From Nannochloris sp. 'desiccata' (Eukaryota; Chlorophyta; Trebouxiophyceae; Chlorellales; Chlorellaceae), in the NCBI GenBank assembly GCA_019044685.2, contig JAGTXX020000011.1, positions 1,860,001-1,924,000 on the forward strand: a stretch of 64,000 nt of DNA. The letters run 5' to 3'. Shown here piece by piece: positions 9,795-19,585 of this stretch. Positions within the stretch are counted from its first letter, which is position 1. Each line of letters opens with the position of its first letter. The position numbers and the translations under genes are program-made. A model generated the notes under the pieces. It did not search any database. It had not been told where the DNA came from and saw only the letters and a program-made list of their open reading frames with translations.

Positions 9795-10151
9795 TTACAA
9801 TGATACAATTATTGATTGAAATGGTTTAGTATAGAAAACATAGCTTATCATCAAAGCTGCAGTTCTCAACGAGGAAAATCCAGGACGAGGAAAATCCATC
9901 CAATTGAACTTCTCCCCGTCAAGTTTCTTCCATACTTCACACAGAGGCGATGGGGTTGATGTCACTAGCACAGCTTTACCCCCGAGTTCCCTGCCATCCA
10001 AGATGCATTCCACAAGCCGGTTATAATCAAATGACAGATCAGTGATTTCTTTACAGTTCATGTTTAACAATTTAGGCACAGCCTTTTGACCTTGATGTAG
10101 TAAATTGGAGTTATCTATCACCACGAATACCTTGTTTGTGGTTTCCTCCAT
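9795..10151 (-). pseudogene. Truncated NYN-domain (PIN-like) ORF
   Basis: 118 residues from the first ATG at 10151. Residues 7-80 match the N-terminal half of limkain-b1-type NYN ribonuclease domains: the strand VFVVIDNSNLLHQGQ with its metal-binding Asp and Asn, then a basic linker, then KAVLVTSTPSP and a KKLDGEKFNW helix/strand. The second half of the fold, with the later acidic residues, is absent. The frame passes through a 16 bp tandem duplication (9869-9900) and ends in unrelated Phe/Tyr-rich residues. This looks like a broken copy, though a short functional protein or an unseen intron is possible. It lies tail to tail with the nuclease-like gene, and both are nucleic-acid-processing in type. 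Confidence 0.5.
9869..9900. repeat. 16 bp tandem duplication
   Basis: Two adjacent copies of a 16 bp unit beginning ACGAGGAAAATCCA (9869-9884, 9885-9900). The unit is not a multiple of three, so it shifts the frame of the NYN ORF near its end. Confidence 0.8.
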
Positions 10152-11020
10152 GCTTCTACTATCGTTCAATTAAAAGAAAATTTCTCGACTGACGCAAACT
10201 AAAATGTATGAAAAAATTATCATAAAATCACATCCACACGTCATAAAAATATTCGCGAAGACAAATACACTGTTATTACTATTAGAAAATCTCTGAAGGA
10301 ATTCTATGATTCAAGCCATAATTATAGAAAATAAATACCCAAATTAAATTTGTGTTAAATTTTGCTCAACACGCTAATTGTTGAATTGCTAGCTTCGACT
10401 CCAAAAAATCAGATTCTCCCGGAAAAAAATCCTTTCTCAACCTGCACCTCTGCTGCCGAATCCCTCTTTTTTTGTTGGGTTAAGCCTGTTGGAAGCTGGA
10501 GAAATGGACACTTGCCAATTCTAAACAGCTGGAGGGAACAATTGTTGGAAATTGGTAAGTTGAAAAGGGGTATTTAATAAACCTCTTGAAGCGAAGTAAC
10601 TTAGCCTGAACACGACATAGAATGAGTCATATGATTATTTGGATTAATTCAAGGTCACACCCAGAAGATATGGTGCTAGATTTTAGTAGTTTTCGTGAAT
10701 GGGTGGGATTTGGCATCCTGTTGGCAAGAGCCTGTTCTATGCTATTCGCAGCAGTTGAATAATTATCGGCTCTTGAATTTGTGTATCAGACTTATTTCGC
10801 TGGGCTTTACCCCACCTTATCCTTACCTGCTACCCTGGGTTTCTGGCATCCTCATGGTTGTGTCGTTGATAAAAAAAAAGCTAACGCCTCTTTTTCTATA
10901 ATTTTCTAATGCAGGCTGACAGGTTGGCAGGCGGCGTCACAGGAGGAACAGGTGACGGGTCCTGGAGGACACCAACACAAATTTTGACTTTTTACCTGTA
11001 TTAAACAGAACACAGAAATC
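10152..11020. other. Gene-poor spacer closing the accessory island
   Basis: About 870 bp, AT-rich. Open stretches at 10362-10577 and 10695-10901 have no start context, motif or splice support and are not called. It presumably includes the promoter of the gene at 11021. Confidence 0.45.
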
Positions 11021-11824
11021 ATGGTGGAAGCAACTCAACTAGCAACCGCTGCAATCGAACAACAACAAGGACTATCAATACGTGGCCTCAAGCGCTGCAA
11101 TAGCGATGCCTGCAACCAGAACAACACTAGAAGAAACGAAATAGTAGAAGAGACCACACAGAGTGTGCTGCCACTTATTCAAAGCCAGCACCAACAAGAA
11201 TCAATGGAGTGTACCATGAGCAGACATGTTCTCGAAAGCGCAGACATTAAACTTTCCTTAGACGTCTTCTGGACAGGAGCAGAAAGTGGTATTCGATCAG
11301 CGAAACGGCTCCCATTAGACGCTATTTCAGGTATATCAGATCTCCGGGGTCTATTCAAAAATCTAATTTGTGGAGCATTCCCTGGAGGCGTAGCCTCGTT
11401 GCCCGATTATTTAACTTCCAGTCAGTACTACAAGTTCGCCCCCGCAGCTGATTTTGCGTCTTTTCCTGGCGATGCAATCAACACACGGTTTAGATTGGTT
11501 GCTACATTCCTAGGATGGGAGGTAAACATAGCCGAAAGAGAGCTTGGAGGTGTACCAGACCTCGAGCGCAAGTTGTTAGTCACTGTAGCAGAGTTTGAGA
11601 CAGAGCCTGTTGAGCTGCCTGATGGGACTGAGGTCATTGCTACAATGGTGACGTATCCTACTGTCAGCATACAGAGAGATTTTCTGAATGAGGCTCTGCA
11701 GAGGTTGACTGCAGCAGTAGCGGCAGCGGGCGACGGAGCTAGGCCGGCAGTTGTTGGGATGATTGGGAATCTGTTGGAAGATGATGCAACGAGCGCTGCT
11801 ACCCGTGCCCAGCTCCATTTTTAG
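11021..11824 (+). CDS. Unknown protein, 267 residues
   Basis: Single exon with an ATG in a usual A-rich context. I do not recognise it. Residues 1-70 are Gln/Asn/Thr-rich and probably disordered or a leader. From about residue 75 the protein looks globular: hydrophobic alternation around SLDVFWTGAESGI, a Gly/Pro-containing central part (ICGAFPGGVASLPDYL) and FPGDAINTRFRLVATFLGWE. A strand-rich region with ELPDGTEVIATMVTYPTVS follows, then an Ala-rich amphipathic helix at about 225-255. There is no signal peptide or membrane segment. No catalytic motif stands out. Coding character is good over the whole length, so it is likely real. Confidence 0.6.
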   Translation: MVEATQLATAAIEQQQGLSIRGLKRCNSDACNQNNTRRNEIVEETTQSVLPLIQSQHQQESMECTMSRHVLESADIKLSLDVFWTGAESGIRSAKRLPLDAISGISDLRGLFKNLICGAFPGGVASLPDYLTSSQYYKFAPAADFASFPGDAINTRFRLVATFLGWEVNIAERELGGVPDLERKLLVTVAEFETEPVELPDGTEVIATMVTYPTVSIQRDFLNEALQRLTAAVAAAGDGARPAVVGMIGNLLEDDATSAATRAQLHF

Positions 11825-12147
11825 CTGACTGCATACGAGAGAGATAGTCTAGGTAGAATAATCTAGATTTTATTTTTTCTTTGTTTCTTTTTTCCCCCCT
11901 AAGATTTGTTCTCTCTTGTTTTAGAAATCGGGACCGGACTGTTGATCTTTTTAGGTTCCCGCGGCTTCTGCTTCTTCAACTTGCTCGCTTTTCTCTCCAT
12001 CGATTATTTTATGCTGCCTTTACGTGGATTTCGTCCGTAATTTTGCCTTTTTTTTCAAGCACCTTCTTTACAATTTTACACCTTCTAATCAAACATGCTT
12101 ACCGTACTATTTCTAATACTATCTAACCAGGGGGAAAAAAAATTTGA
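11825..12147. other. Convergent intergenic region with poly(A) signal
   Basis: T-rich. TTACA at 12068-12072 (TGTAA on the minus strand) lies 76 nt past the EF-P stop and is its likely poly(A) signal. Confidence 0.55.
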
Positions 12148-13038
12148 CTAAGAAGCACGTTTCATAAATTTACCTTCTATTGTATCTACAACCACTGCAT
12201 CCCCAGCTACCACAAATGGCGGCACGGATATTGTCGCTCCTGTCTCTAGGACAGCAGGCTTGTACTGCGGTGCTTGAGCTTCTCCCTTCAAATGTGGCGA
12301 TGCTTCGGCAACTTTGAGCTGTACAATCTGCGGTACTGCTGCACTCACTGAAAGGAAAAGAAAAGCAATAATTATTCAAGGAGAGCGTTATTATGATATA
12401 TAAAATTACAAATACCACGTACCTGGACTTCCGTCGTGGAAAGAGAGAATCACAGAGCCGCCTTCTGCTAGGAAAGAAAGAGCAGTTTTATCTAAAAGGT
12501 CCTTGCCGACCGCTACTTGCTCGAAAGAATTCGGGTCCATGCAATGGAGGACATTGTCTTCTTGATATAGAAATTGATATTTTTTTTCATCCAGTCTTAC
12601 AACATCCACCATATCGCTTGGCCGTAGCCTTAATGGGTGTTTTGATTTGTTCAAGATGTCCCGTAATTCGAGTTGGACATTGCCCAGTTGCCGGCCGGTG
12701 CCTTGAGCGTGAGCTTGTTTTAAGACTTGCATTAATCGGCCATCTATGTCTAAGATATTCCCAATGCGGATCTGAAGAGTTATAGACGGTAATGAGGATA
12801 AGGCAAAGCAATAATCGAATGGGCAAGTAGTAAAGTAGTAAAGAGTGAGGACGGGAGGGGCGGTGGGATAAGGTCGAAATTTAAAACGCACATCATTGGC
12901 TTGTTTCTTTGTATGCACACCCATCGCTTGAAGCATCTGAAACATGGAGTGTTTAGCATCGAATAACGAAGGTTTTAATAGATAGTCTTCAGGCTTGCAA
13001 CGCAAAGCTGCAAATGCGATCCGTCTAGCATGTTGCAT
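12148..13038 (-). CDS. Organellar translation elongation factor P (EF-P)
   Basis: Three exons on the minus strand: 13038-12892, 12771-12423 and 12347-12148 (231 residues). Splice sites GAT|GTGCGT...CTTCAG|ATC and CCAG|GTACGT...TTTCAG|TG keep the frame. Residues 1-50 are basic and hydrophobic, like a mitochondrial (less likely plastid) presequence. The KOW-like N-domain follows (NDIRIGNILDIDGR), then the loop that in bacterial EF-P carries the modified Lys/Arg (here GTGRQLGN). The OB domain comes next, and the C-terminal OB domain is well conserved (VQLKVAEASP, LETGATISVPPFV, GDAVVVDTIEGKF). EF-P relieves ribosome stalling at proline runs. The first intron is 120 nt and open in frame, so its retention would simply add 40 residues. 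Divergent neighbour 283 bp away is another translation-related gene. Confidence 0.88.
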
Positions 13039-13320
13039 TTTCAGAAATTTTACTCAGAAAGACCAGTGCAACGCGTTTATCCTATCTAGCTGCGGAGTCT
13101 CAACTGGACGAGATATATAGTAGGTGCTAGAAGGGGGGTAATGGAGTGGAAAAGGGGACCGAGCAATCGCCTTCTTCCTCTCGATCAAAACCACTGGTAG
13201 CCACGCCGATCAAGATAAACTTCGCGCTTAAGGTTGTTAATTCAAAGCGCATTTGATCCTATCATATTTTACACATCCTAAAATATATATTATAAGAATA
13301 GCAAGAGCTACATTATTGTC

Positions 13321-14173
13321 ATGGCTTTAAATTGCACCGCTCGTGCCTTGGTGGTCGCTCAAGTGCGCACATTGAGATATACTGGGTCTTTGAAAGTCCC
13401 CAATACACCTTTCTTTAACTCAGTTGTAAGTGCAAAGGCTGCTGCTCTCAGCCAGCGCCGCTTCACAACTGCCATTGTCGCCTCTGCCGCCGAGGGCGAA
13501 GTTGCTGGTAAGTCTTTACATAGTACACCTTCTAGAAGTTCGAGTTCTCTATTATTATACAGCATTCTCTGTTAGATCCACCACTATATTCAAGCTAAGT
13601 CATTTTTTCTGTATTCTCAATCATTGCTATCATACAGAATCCCCCGCTGCATCTGCCGGAGAGGCGGACATCACGAAACTTGACATTCGTGTGGGCAAGA
13701 TCCTCTCAGTAGAAGCCCATCCTGACGCAGATAGCTTATTTGTTGAACAAATAGACGTGGGTGAGGCTGAGGGACCTCGCACAATTGTCTCTGGACTCAG
13801 AAAGTATCTCTCGCTGGAAGACTTGGAAGGCCGTCGTGTTGTTATTCTTGCCAACTTAAAACCTCGTAATATGCGCGGAATCAAGAGTAATGGTATGTTA
13901 TTATGCGCATCAAATGAAGAGCATACCATAGTGGAGCCGTTATTCCCTCCTGAGGGTGCTGCTGTTGGTGAACGGGTGTTTTTTGGAGAGGATGGTGCGG
14001 AACAGCCTGATGCTGCTTTGCCTAATCAGTTGCAGAAAAAAAAATATTGGGAAGCATGCCAGCCTTTATTAAAGACCGGATCTGATAAGGTCGCTGGATT
14101 TCAAGGGAAGAATATGCTGACAACGGCAGGACCAGTTGTTGCCGCCTCTCTCGGCGATGCTAATATTTCTTAA
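13321..14173 (+). CDS. EMAPII-like tRNA-binding domain protein
   Basis: Exons 13321-13507 and 13638-14173 (240 residues); the splice GCTG|GTAAGT...ATACAG|AA restores the frame. An Ala/Arg/Ser-rich lead of about 60 residues suggests plastid or mitochondrial import. The remaining sequence is the EMAPII/Arc1p/MetRS C-terminal OB fold: ITKLDIRVGKILSVEAHPDAD, RTIVSGLRKYLS, GRRVVILANLKPRNMRGIKSNGMLL and a C-terminal EPLFPPEGAAVGERVFF block. Such domains bind the tRNA elbow in trans for synthetases; plants have a stand-alone form like this one. A TGTAA at 14219-14223, 46 nt after the stop, is the likely poly(A) signal. Shares a 282 bp divergent promoter region with EF-P. Confidence 0.88.
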
Positions 14174-14568
14174 GTTTTGCAGATTTTTCAATATATTTTT
14201 AGCCTTTTTTGATAGATTTGTAACAATTATACATGTATAATCAACTGGATGAATGACCCTTGAGAGCTTCAAGTCGCAGTATAGTAACAGGAGGTGGGCT
14301 GCACTGCTGCCGGCGCAGCGAGATTTCTCAATTTGGCAATTGCATAGCATGATGAGAGAAGGCCTGCAAACTTTTTAGAAGGCCTGCTGCCCTTATTTTG
14401 ACATCAGTATTTTTTCACCACAATCTATATTTTCATTTATAGACCAGGCACGTGGGATAGCTTGCTCCTCTTCGCTTAATACTCGAAATCGTTTAATTTT
14501 TCGGGGGGTCGAATTTATTCCGACTTTTTAGACAAGATCGCTTCATAATCTAGCGATCATTAGCAGAA
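14174..14568. other. Intergenic
   Basis: Holds the TGTAA signal of the upstream gene (14219-14223) and the promoter of the ATP synthase subunit gene. Nothing else recognised. Confidence 0.5.
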
Positions 14569-14993
14569 ATGAAGTTCCCAGTACACACCTTAACCAGCGA
14601 GCCTGCAATGGCAACGATTGCCAGGAACGCCAAAACATTGTAAGCAGCAAAACCGAGCCACGCTGTTCAACTCCCACCCTTTTGCTGTCACAATCACTAA
14701 AAATGCATTATTGTTCTATTCAGGTGGCCATTCCTTGCGGGTTTCGGTTTCACTGGCTACTTAATGACCAAGGTTGCCCTCTCTGTCACCGGTAAGACCT
14801 TTAGACCTCCACCAAGTTTTGCTCTGAACTCGCTTTTGCATATGTTCCAATCAGTCGCGATATGTGATAGCTAAGACGAGGCACCTGTGGCCAAGTTGGA
14901 AAAGAATTAATGCTTTTTATGTCCCTTTTTCTATTTTTTGCAGATGACGACGTCAAGGCGTCAAAGTTTGCCAACAAGAATGCCACACACTAA
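14569..14993 (+). CDS. Mitochondrial ATP synthase 6 kDa subunit (plant type)
   Basis: Three small exons, 14569-14639, 14724-14791 and 14944-14993, encode 62 residues; no single exon is long enough to stand out as an ORF. All splice sites are GT-AG and phases agree. The core LWPFLAGFGFTGYLMTKVA matches the single membrane segment of the plant mitochondrial 6 kDa subunit (WPFLVGFAITG in flowering plants). It is followed by the typical short soluble end SVTDDDVKASKFANK. The subunit sits in the membrane part of complex V. The N-terminus is about 10 residues longer than in flowering plants; a second ATG at 14608 is an alternative start. TGTAA at 15033-15037, 40 nt past the stop, supports the 3' end. 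Confidence 0.82.
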
Positions 14994-15285
14994 ACTCCTG
15001 TTCTCTTTTTCCTGCTCGTTTTCCTTCAGTACTGTAACTTTATACCGAAAATCTATTTACAGTTTCAGAAGCTGCCACCTGAAGGCCTGAGAAGGTCTCT
15101 CTAGGTGTCGGATTGTTCCTTATTTATGGGTTCTAATCTAAAGACCCACCCAATAGAGCTGAAATAAGTTGTACCAGGCTGAAGCCTATAAAACTGTAGG
15201 AATATTTTTACCTGCTCACCAAGTAAAGGCACCCTACCTGATAACTGTAACAACCTCGATTGTCTTCTGTCTCAAGAATTTAAAG
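14994..15285. other. Short intergenic region
   Basis: 292 bp with the TGTAA of the ATP synthase gene at 15033-15037 and then the protease promoter. An in-frame non-ATG extension upstream of 15286 is not used. Confidence 0.5.
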
Positions 15286-16974
15286 ATGCACATTATAATT
15301 TTGCGAAGGTCACTCTCTCATATTTTACTCCTTAGCTGCATGATAAAGTTGTATGGTAAACCGTCGTTTGCTAGGGCTAAGAACTCGGAGCGAGATCGAA
15401 ATGAAACCAGTTCAACTGAGGCTCGCCCAATGCTCTATAGTACTAGTGATCCACAACCACGCATTTACGGAGGCAAATCAGATGGGTATCCGCTATTTCC
15501 TTACTATGTTTGGATAGGAAACTGTGGCGGCACGCTCATTGATCCTCTTATAGTCCTGACAGCGGCTCATTGCATCTATAAACGCACAAACCCACCGATC
15601 GTCGGCGCAACAGTCGAGGTCGGGCCTCAGAGAGAGTCAATACGCTGGAAATCATATCATTTACATCCCGACTACGGTCCCAATGAAGAAAGTGGTGTCG
15701 CGTGGGCAAGCGCTCGACGGGACGCCGCTCTAATTATTCTCGAGAGACCAGCCACCTCTGTCAAGCCAGCGCCTCGCAGAATCGATATCCCGCCAGTAGG
15801 GACTACAACGTATCATATGGGGAAAGGTGAAAACCCATTAGGGGATCCGGATAATGATCTGTACTATGGTACGTTTATTCTTGGGAAGTCTCCATCGTGG
15901 TATGAAAACTTTCCAGAATTGCTTGGCGGCCGTGGAGATAAAAGTCAAGTCGGGAATGGCGGAGAGTAAGTTTGCAAGTTTGTATTTTATTCACTGAAAA
16001 ATTCTATCACACACCCGCCGTTAATGCTTCCTATTTGTTTGTTTATTTGTCTGTTCCTTTTGTAGGGAACAAAGATTCACCGCATGCCCTGGTGACTCTG
16101 GCGGTCCTCTGGTCTGGGGTCATTCTGTAATTGGTACAGGCGCGGCGGTATTTCTTGAGCCATGCGGAACTGGGTATAGCTGGTGGCCTTCATCTGCTGT
16201 ATATAATTCATGGATTGATACCTACGTTAACGATTATGGTGTAAATCCACCACTGTACGCCCCCAAGGGGTGTTACGATAAAGATATAAACTGTGCATAT
16301 TGGTCAGAGGTAGGAGAGTGTAAAAATTCTACTTTTGATGCCTTTATGAAGGATAGTTGTAGACTTTCGTGTGGATTTTGTACTGAGAGCGTTGTACTGC
16401 CGACTCCGCCGCCAAAAGCGCCTTCACAGCCGGTGCCTTCTCCTGAAGCGATTTCTCCTTTTAGAGGATGTGAAACCTGGTCGTACATTAAGTGGGTAAA
16501 TAAAAGGTGCGTTGATAGACCTTATGGCTTATTCATTTTATGTGCATGTGAGTTAAATGGCGCCGGCGCCTTCCCTGCTGTTTTTTTAAAGAGAGAGAGA
16601 GAGAGATAAGTATATTCAAGCTTTTTGCAGATATAAAACCGGGGCTATTGTACGAATATCCAAAGCGGGATCGCTTCGGAGCTGCTTTTCTGCTTGCTTG
16701 AAGAATTTAAGGTGCAATTCGTTCCAGTGGCGAAGGAGCAAGTGGTAAGTGCCCCACTGTTCATTTTTGTCTTTTGGCCCTTGTCTACGATCGATAGACC
16801 CTATACTTTTAATTTTATATTGATGCAGTGATAACTAACTTTTTGCTCCCTTTTTGGATATTATAATCTTGCAGGGAATGTATGCAATTTAAAGAATCAG
16901 GCACCAGGCCAACAACGACACTGGCAAGCACAGGTTTTTTTCCTGGGTACCTCTGGTGTGCTAGCGCCAACTGA
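15286..16974 (+). CDS. Secreted trypsin-like protease with ShKT and PAN/Apple-like domains
   Basis: Four exons: 15286-15965, 16066-16506, 16631-16744, 16875-16974 (444 residues); every junction is GT-AG and in frame. Residues 1-29 form a signal peptide (basic start, LLLSC core). The peptidase S1 domain begins at RIYGG, a trypsin-type activation site, and has all three catalytic residues: His in LTAAHC, Asp in RRDAALI and Ser in CPGDSGGP, the last across the first intron. A six-Cys ShKT module follows (CYDKDINC to CGFC; a structural domain, not evidence of a toxin). A Pro-rich linker comes next, then a Cys-rich PAN/Apple-like end (SCFSACLKNLRCNSF). The role could be extracellular digestion or cell-wall processing, with the C-terminal modules binding a partner or glycan (inference). 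Confidence 0.88.
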
Positions 16975-17171
16975 ATATAGATCAGGTTTGTACAACATAA
17001 AGAAACTATTTCCTCGGCCCAATACCTCTTTAAAGTATTGTGTCATATTTAGATAACTATTCAATTCTAGCTGCAGCTATAGAATTAACTTTTACATGAA
17101 ACAATACGCGATAGCCAGCAAAGAAAAACCACACGGTGTTCTCCCTTTCTTTTTGATATATAATTTTTCTT

Positions 17172-17867
17172 TTACTGCTGCATGGGCGTCACAATGCTGC
17201 TAGGCTCATATTCAATAATATCATTCATTCCCAACATAGCGCCTACTGTCGTAGAAACGAAGAAATATAATGCAGCACCACCAATAATAACCAAAATTGC
17301 CGTTGTTGGTCTCTTCAAAAGTTCAAAAATAGGTTTAATAGCTACATATGCAGTTCCTAGGAGCACAGAGAAAAAATAACTGATATAGCGCAATACATTT
17401 GCCCAAAAATCTTCGTTTTCAGCGAGGTCAGCAATAGGCTGAGGGATGGAACTAGCTGCAGAGGGGAGGTGCTCAGCGAGGGCAAGGCCTGGCGTGGCAA
17501 GTAGAGTCACGCCAGCAAGCATGCCAATGATAGCCCACGTTCTAGGTGTAGGCGTAGATTCTGATGCTGCTAGAAGACGCTGCATAAGTTCCAGAGGAGC
17601 GCTAGAATAATTGCTGCTGTTGGTAGTTTCACTGCTGGCCCCAACAAAAGCGGTGTTGCTGAGCCTTAAGCTTGCTTGAACTTCTTCGCGGCTCTGGCTT
17701 TGCATCGCAGCGCGTGGTGTACTCTGTCTCGATGTTAATACATAATTTCTGGTAGATATGCGGTATATTTGTCTGCTAATGCGCAGATGATTTCCGCACT
17801 TATCCGCCGCATTGCCGAGCTGCAGAGGCTTCATCGCACTAATGCGTGCAACTAATACACTTTCCAT
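17172..17867 (-). CDS. ycf33: Nuclear-encoded Ycf33-like (DUF751) thylakoid membrane protein
   Basis: 231 residues, single exon, first ATG at 17867. Residues 1-95 are Ser/Arg-rich, as in a chloroplast transit peptide. A hydrophobic stretch at about 105-125 ending PGLALAEH has an Ala-x-Ala site and looks like a lumenal (Sec/Tat) signal or an extra membrane segment. Residues 150-215 match Ycf33: a start ENEDFWANVLRYISYFFSV, then the tract PIFELLKRPTTAILVIIGG and the end VGAMLGM. Ycf33 is plastid-encoded in red algae and some others, and nuclear in green plants. Its function is not established. TTACA at 17092-17096, 76 nt past the stop, is the probable poly(A) signal. Identification rests on the C-terminal 65 residues. 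Confidence 0.72.
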   Translation of the reverse strand: MESVLVARISAMKPLQLGNAADKCGNHLRISRQIYRISTRNYVLTSRQSTPRAAMQSQSREEVQASLRLSNTAFVGASSETTNSSNYSSAPLELMQRLLAASESTPTPRTWAIIGMLAGVTLLATPGLALAEHLPSAASSIPQPIADLAENEDFWANVLRYISYFFSVLLGTAYVAIKPIFELLKRPTTAILVIIGGAALYFFVSTTVGAMLGMNDIIEYEPSSIVTPMQQ

Positions 17868-18223
17868 GATGTCAGTACTATGCAATGTTAAATTAATCTA
17901 CTGATCTTGCTTTTTCTCGACACTAATATGTTATTTTTCTCTCTGAAATTTTCACAGCCGCTGGCGAAGCACTTCAAAAATTCATGAGGAGCTTTCATGC
18001 TTGAAATTTACAGATCACAAAGACAAACAAACTACTTAATTTACACGCAATTGGGGACGTGACAAGAAGCATAAACCAAGCATAAGGGCTAAAATGTGCA
18101 AAACTCTTGGATAATGGCGGAGATTTTTCATTTTGTATTATTTTTTGAGTTTAGGACACAAAAAGGATGGGTTTTTGAAAATAAACAGATCACTATTACC
18201 TAGCTATATGTTTAATCACTAGC
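17868..18223. other. Intergenic
   Basis: About 356 bp: promoter of the Ycf33 gene and 3' UTR of the C2 gene. TTACA motifs at 18008-18012 and 18041-18045 may be its poly(A) signals. Confidence 0.45.
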
Positions 18224-19063
18224 TTACTCGCAAGGAGACTTGGCCTGAGCTTCAGCAACAACCCGTTCTTCTGTTCCAAGGTGCTCAGTCTGACCACCTT
18301 CCATCGCCTCGCGCTCAACGCCAGTAGCCTTCGTCTCGACAACGTACTCCTTCTCAACGGGCCTGTGTTCTTGAACATAAGTAACCCTCTCCTTGACAAT
18401 AGGACGGTCCTCTACTTTGGTAAAGTACTCCTGACCGCAGACGGCAGGGCGCTCGGTGGTGGTGGTGCCGGTGGTACGAGTAGTCTCATGCTCAGTGGTA
18501 CCAGTGGTAGCGCCAGTCTCATAGCCCATCTTCTCAGTACCGTATCCAGTTCCAGCACCCATACCGGTGGTACCGGCGCCTTCTTCCATTCTCATAGAGA
18601 TCCAGATCTCACCAGCATCCTTGGTGCCAGTACGGGTAGCAAGAGGAACACGAGTCTCCATACGCCCAGATTCAAAGACCTCGCGGAGAGTAATAGTGCC
18701 TTCACCCATGTGAGCGTCCTTGCGGAGCTTGTTCTTATCATAGACATGGAACTGCATCACGTCGTCAGGGGCGACATTGTTGAAGGCGAAACTCTCATCG
18801 AAAGTGGCAGATTCGCCAGCATTAGGGACGTGGTGCGTAGAGATGGTAGCATCAGCAATCTGAACTTCGACGTAGGGGTCAGCTTTGCCAATCCAAGCCT
18901 TGTCACGCAAGTTGTGGGCAGACTTGATGGTGAGGACGACACGACCGTAGCCTCCTGCAGCGACACCACCAACGCCAGTGGTGGCTCCAGAGGTGCCATA
19001 AGCACCTTCGGTGCCGTAGGTACCTTGAGTTCCAGTGCGAGTTTCTTCGCCGTAAGTAGTCAT
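18224..19063 (-). CDS. C2 domain protein with a Glu/Arg-rich stress-type tail
   Basis: 279 residues, single exon. An N-terminal Gly/Thr/Tyr-rich linker (1-38) leads into one C2 domain at about 39-160 (VVLTIKSAHNLRDKAWIGKADPYVEVQI, then FDESFAF and FHVYDKNKLRKDAHMGEG). It retains several of the acidic loop residues used for Ca2+-dependent membrane binding. After a Gly/Thr/Met-rich spacer, the tail (about 215-265) has the charged motif VEDRPIVKERVTYVQEH followed by RPVEKEYVVETKATG. Such HRPVEKEY-type repeats occur in algal, cyanobacterial and fungal stress-related proteins. The likely role is membrane association under stress (inference). A 263-codon open frame on the opposite strand mirrors this gene's biased codon use and is not real. 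Confidence 0.78.
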   Translation of the reverse strand: MTTYGEETRTGTQGTYGTEGAYGTSGATTGVGGVAAGGYGRVVLTIKSAHNLRDKAWIGKADPYVEVQIADATISTHHVPNAGESATFDESFAFNNVAPDDVMQFHVYDKNKLRKDAHMGEGTITLREVFESGRMETRVPLATRTGTKDAGEIWISMRMEEGAGTTGMGAGTGYGTEKMGYETGATTGTTEHETTRTTGTTTTERPAVCGQEYFTKVEDRPIVKERVTYVQEHRPVEKEYVVETKATGVEREAMEGGQTEHLGTEERVVAEAQAKSPCE

Positions 19064-19585
19064 AATTGCTAGACTTTGGATGTTTGGGTGAGCGAGAGTT
19101 GGAAGGGGGTTTACAATATAAGTTTCTTAGCTTTGGAAGCGTGAAAGTGATTAAGTTTCGTGCTTGTAGGGATTATTATTATTTTAGAATGGAGAACAAG
19201 GAGGTCCAAGGCGCATATATAGCAATGGCATCGCCCTGGAAGAGGGAGGTCGATGGATGCTTCACCTCTGCCACGAAGGTGAGGGGAAACTGGTTGCTAA
19301 GGAGGATGGCTTCAGCTGCAGTTCACTCAAAGTTCCTTCTTTTTTCTTCTTACTATTTGATAGTAGAACATAGAAGAGAACTGTGTCTTAGGGGCTGGAG
19401 ATTGCGAATCTATGCATAGAAGAATAGAGAGGTATTGAAGAGGCATTTGAAGCAAAAAGTTCAAGGCGCAAGAGTGTTGGTGACAGCAACTGACAAGACC
19501 TCGCTACTTTCTATCATAGCGCTCTATTATAGAGCTCCGAGACTAAGAACCTTTAAGACAAAATTGTGAATATTCTCGTGTTCTC
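19064..19585. other. Divergent promoter region
   Basis: 522 bp between the C2 gene and the phenylalanine hydroxylase gene. A 117-codon open stretch (19066-19419, plus strand) has no recognisable features and is not called. Confidence 0.45.

Noticed and set aside
16270..16380. ShKT module as evidence of a toxin
   Set aside because: It is a disulfide scaffold fused to a protease; nothing else suggests toxicity.
18281..19072. 263-codon plus-strand ORF opposite the C2 gene
   Set aside because: It mirrors the codon bias of the C2 gene and encodes a Ser/Leu-rich sequence with no motif.
19066..19419. 117-codon ORF upstream of phenylalanine hydroxylase
   Set aside because: Lies in a divergent promoter region and has no recognisable features.
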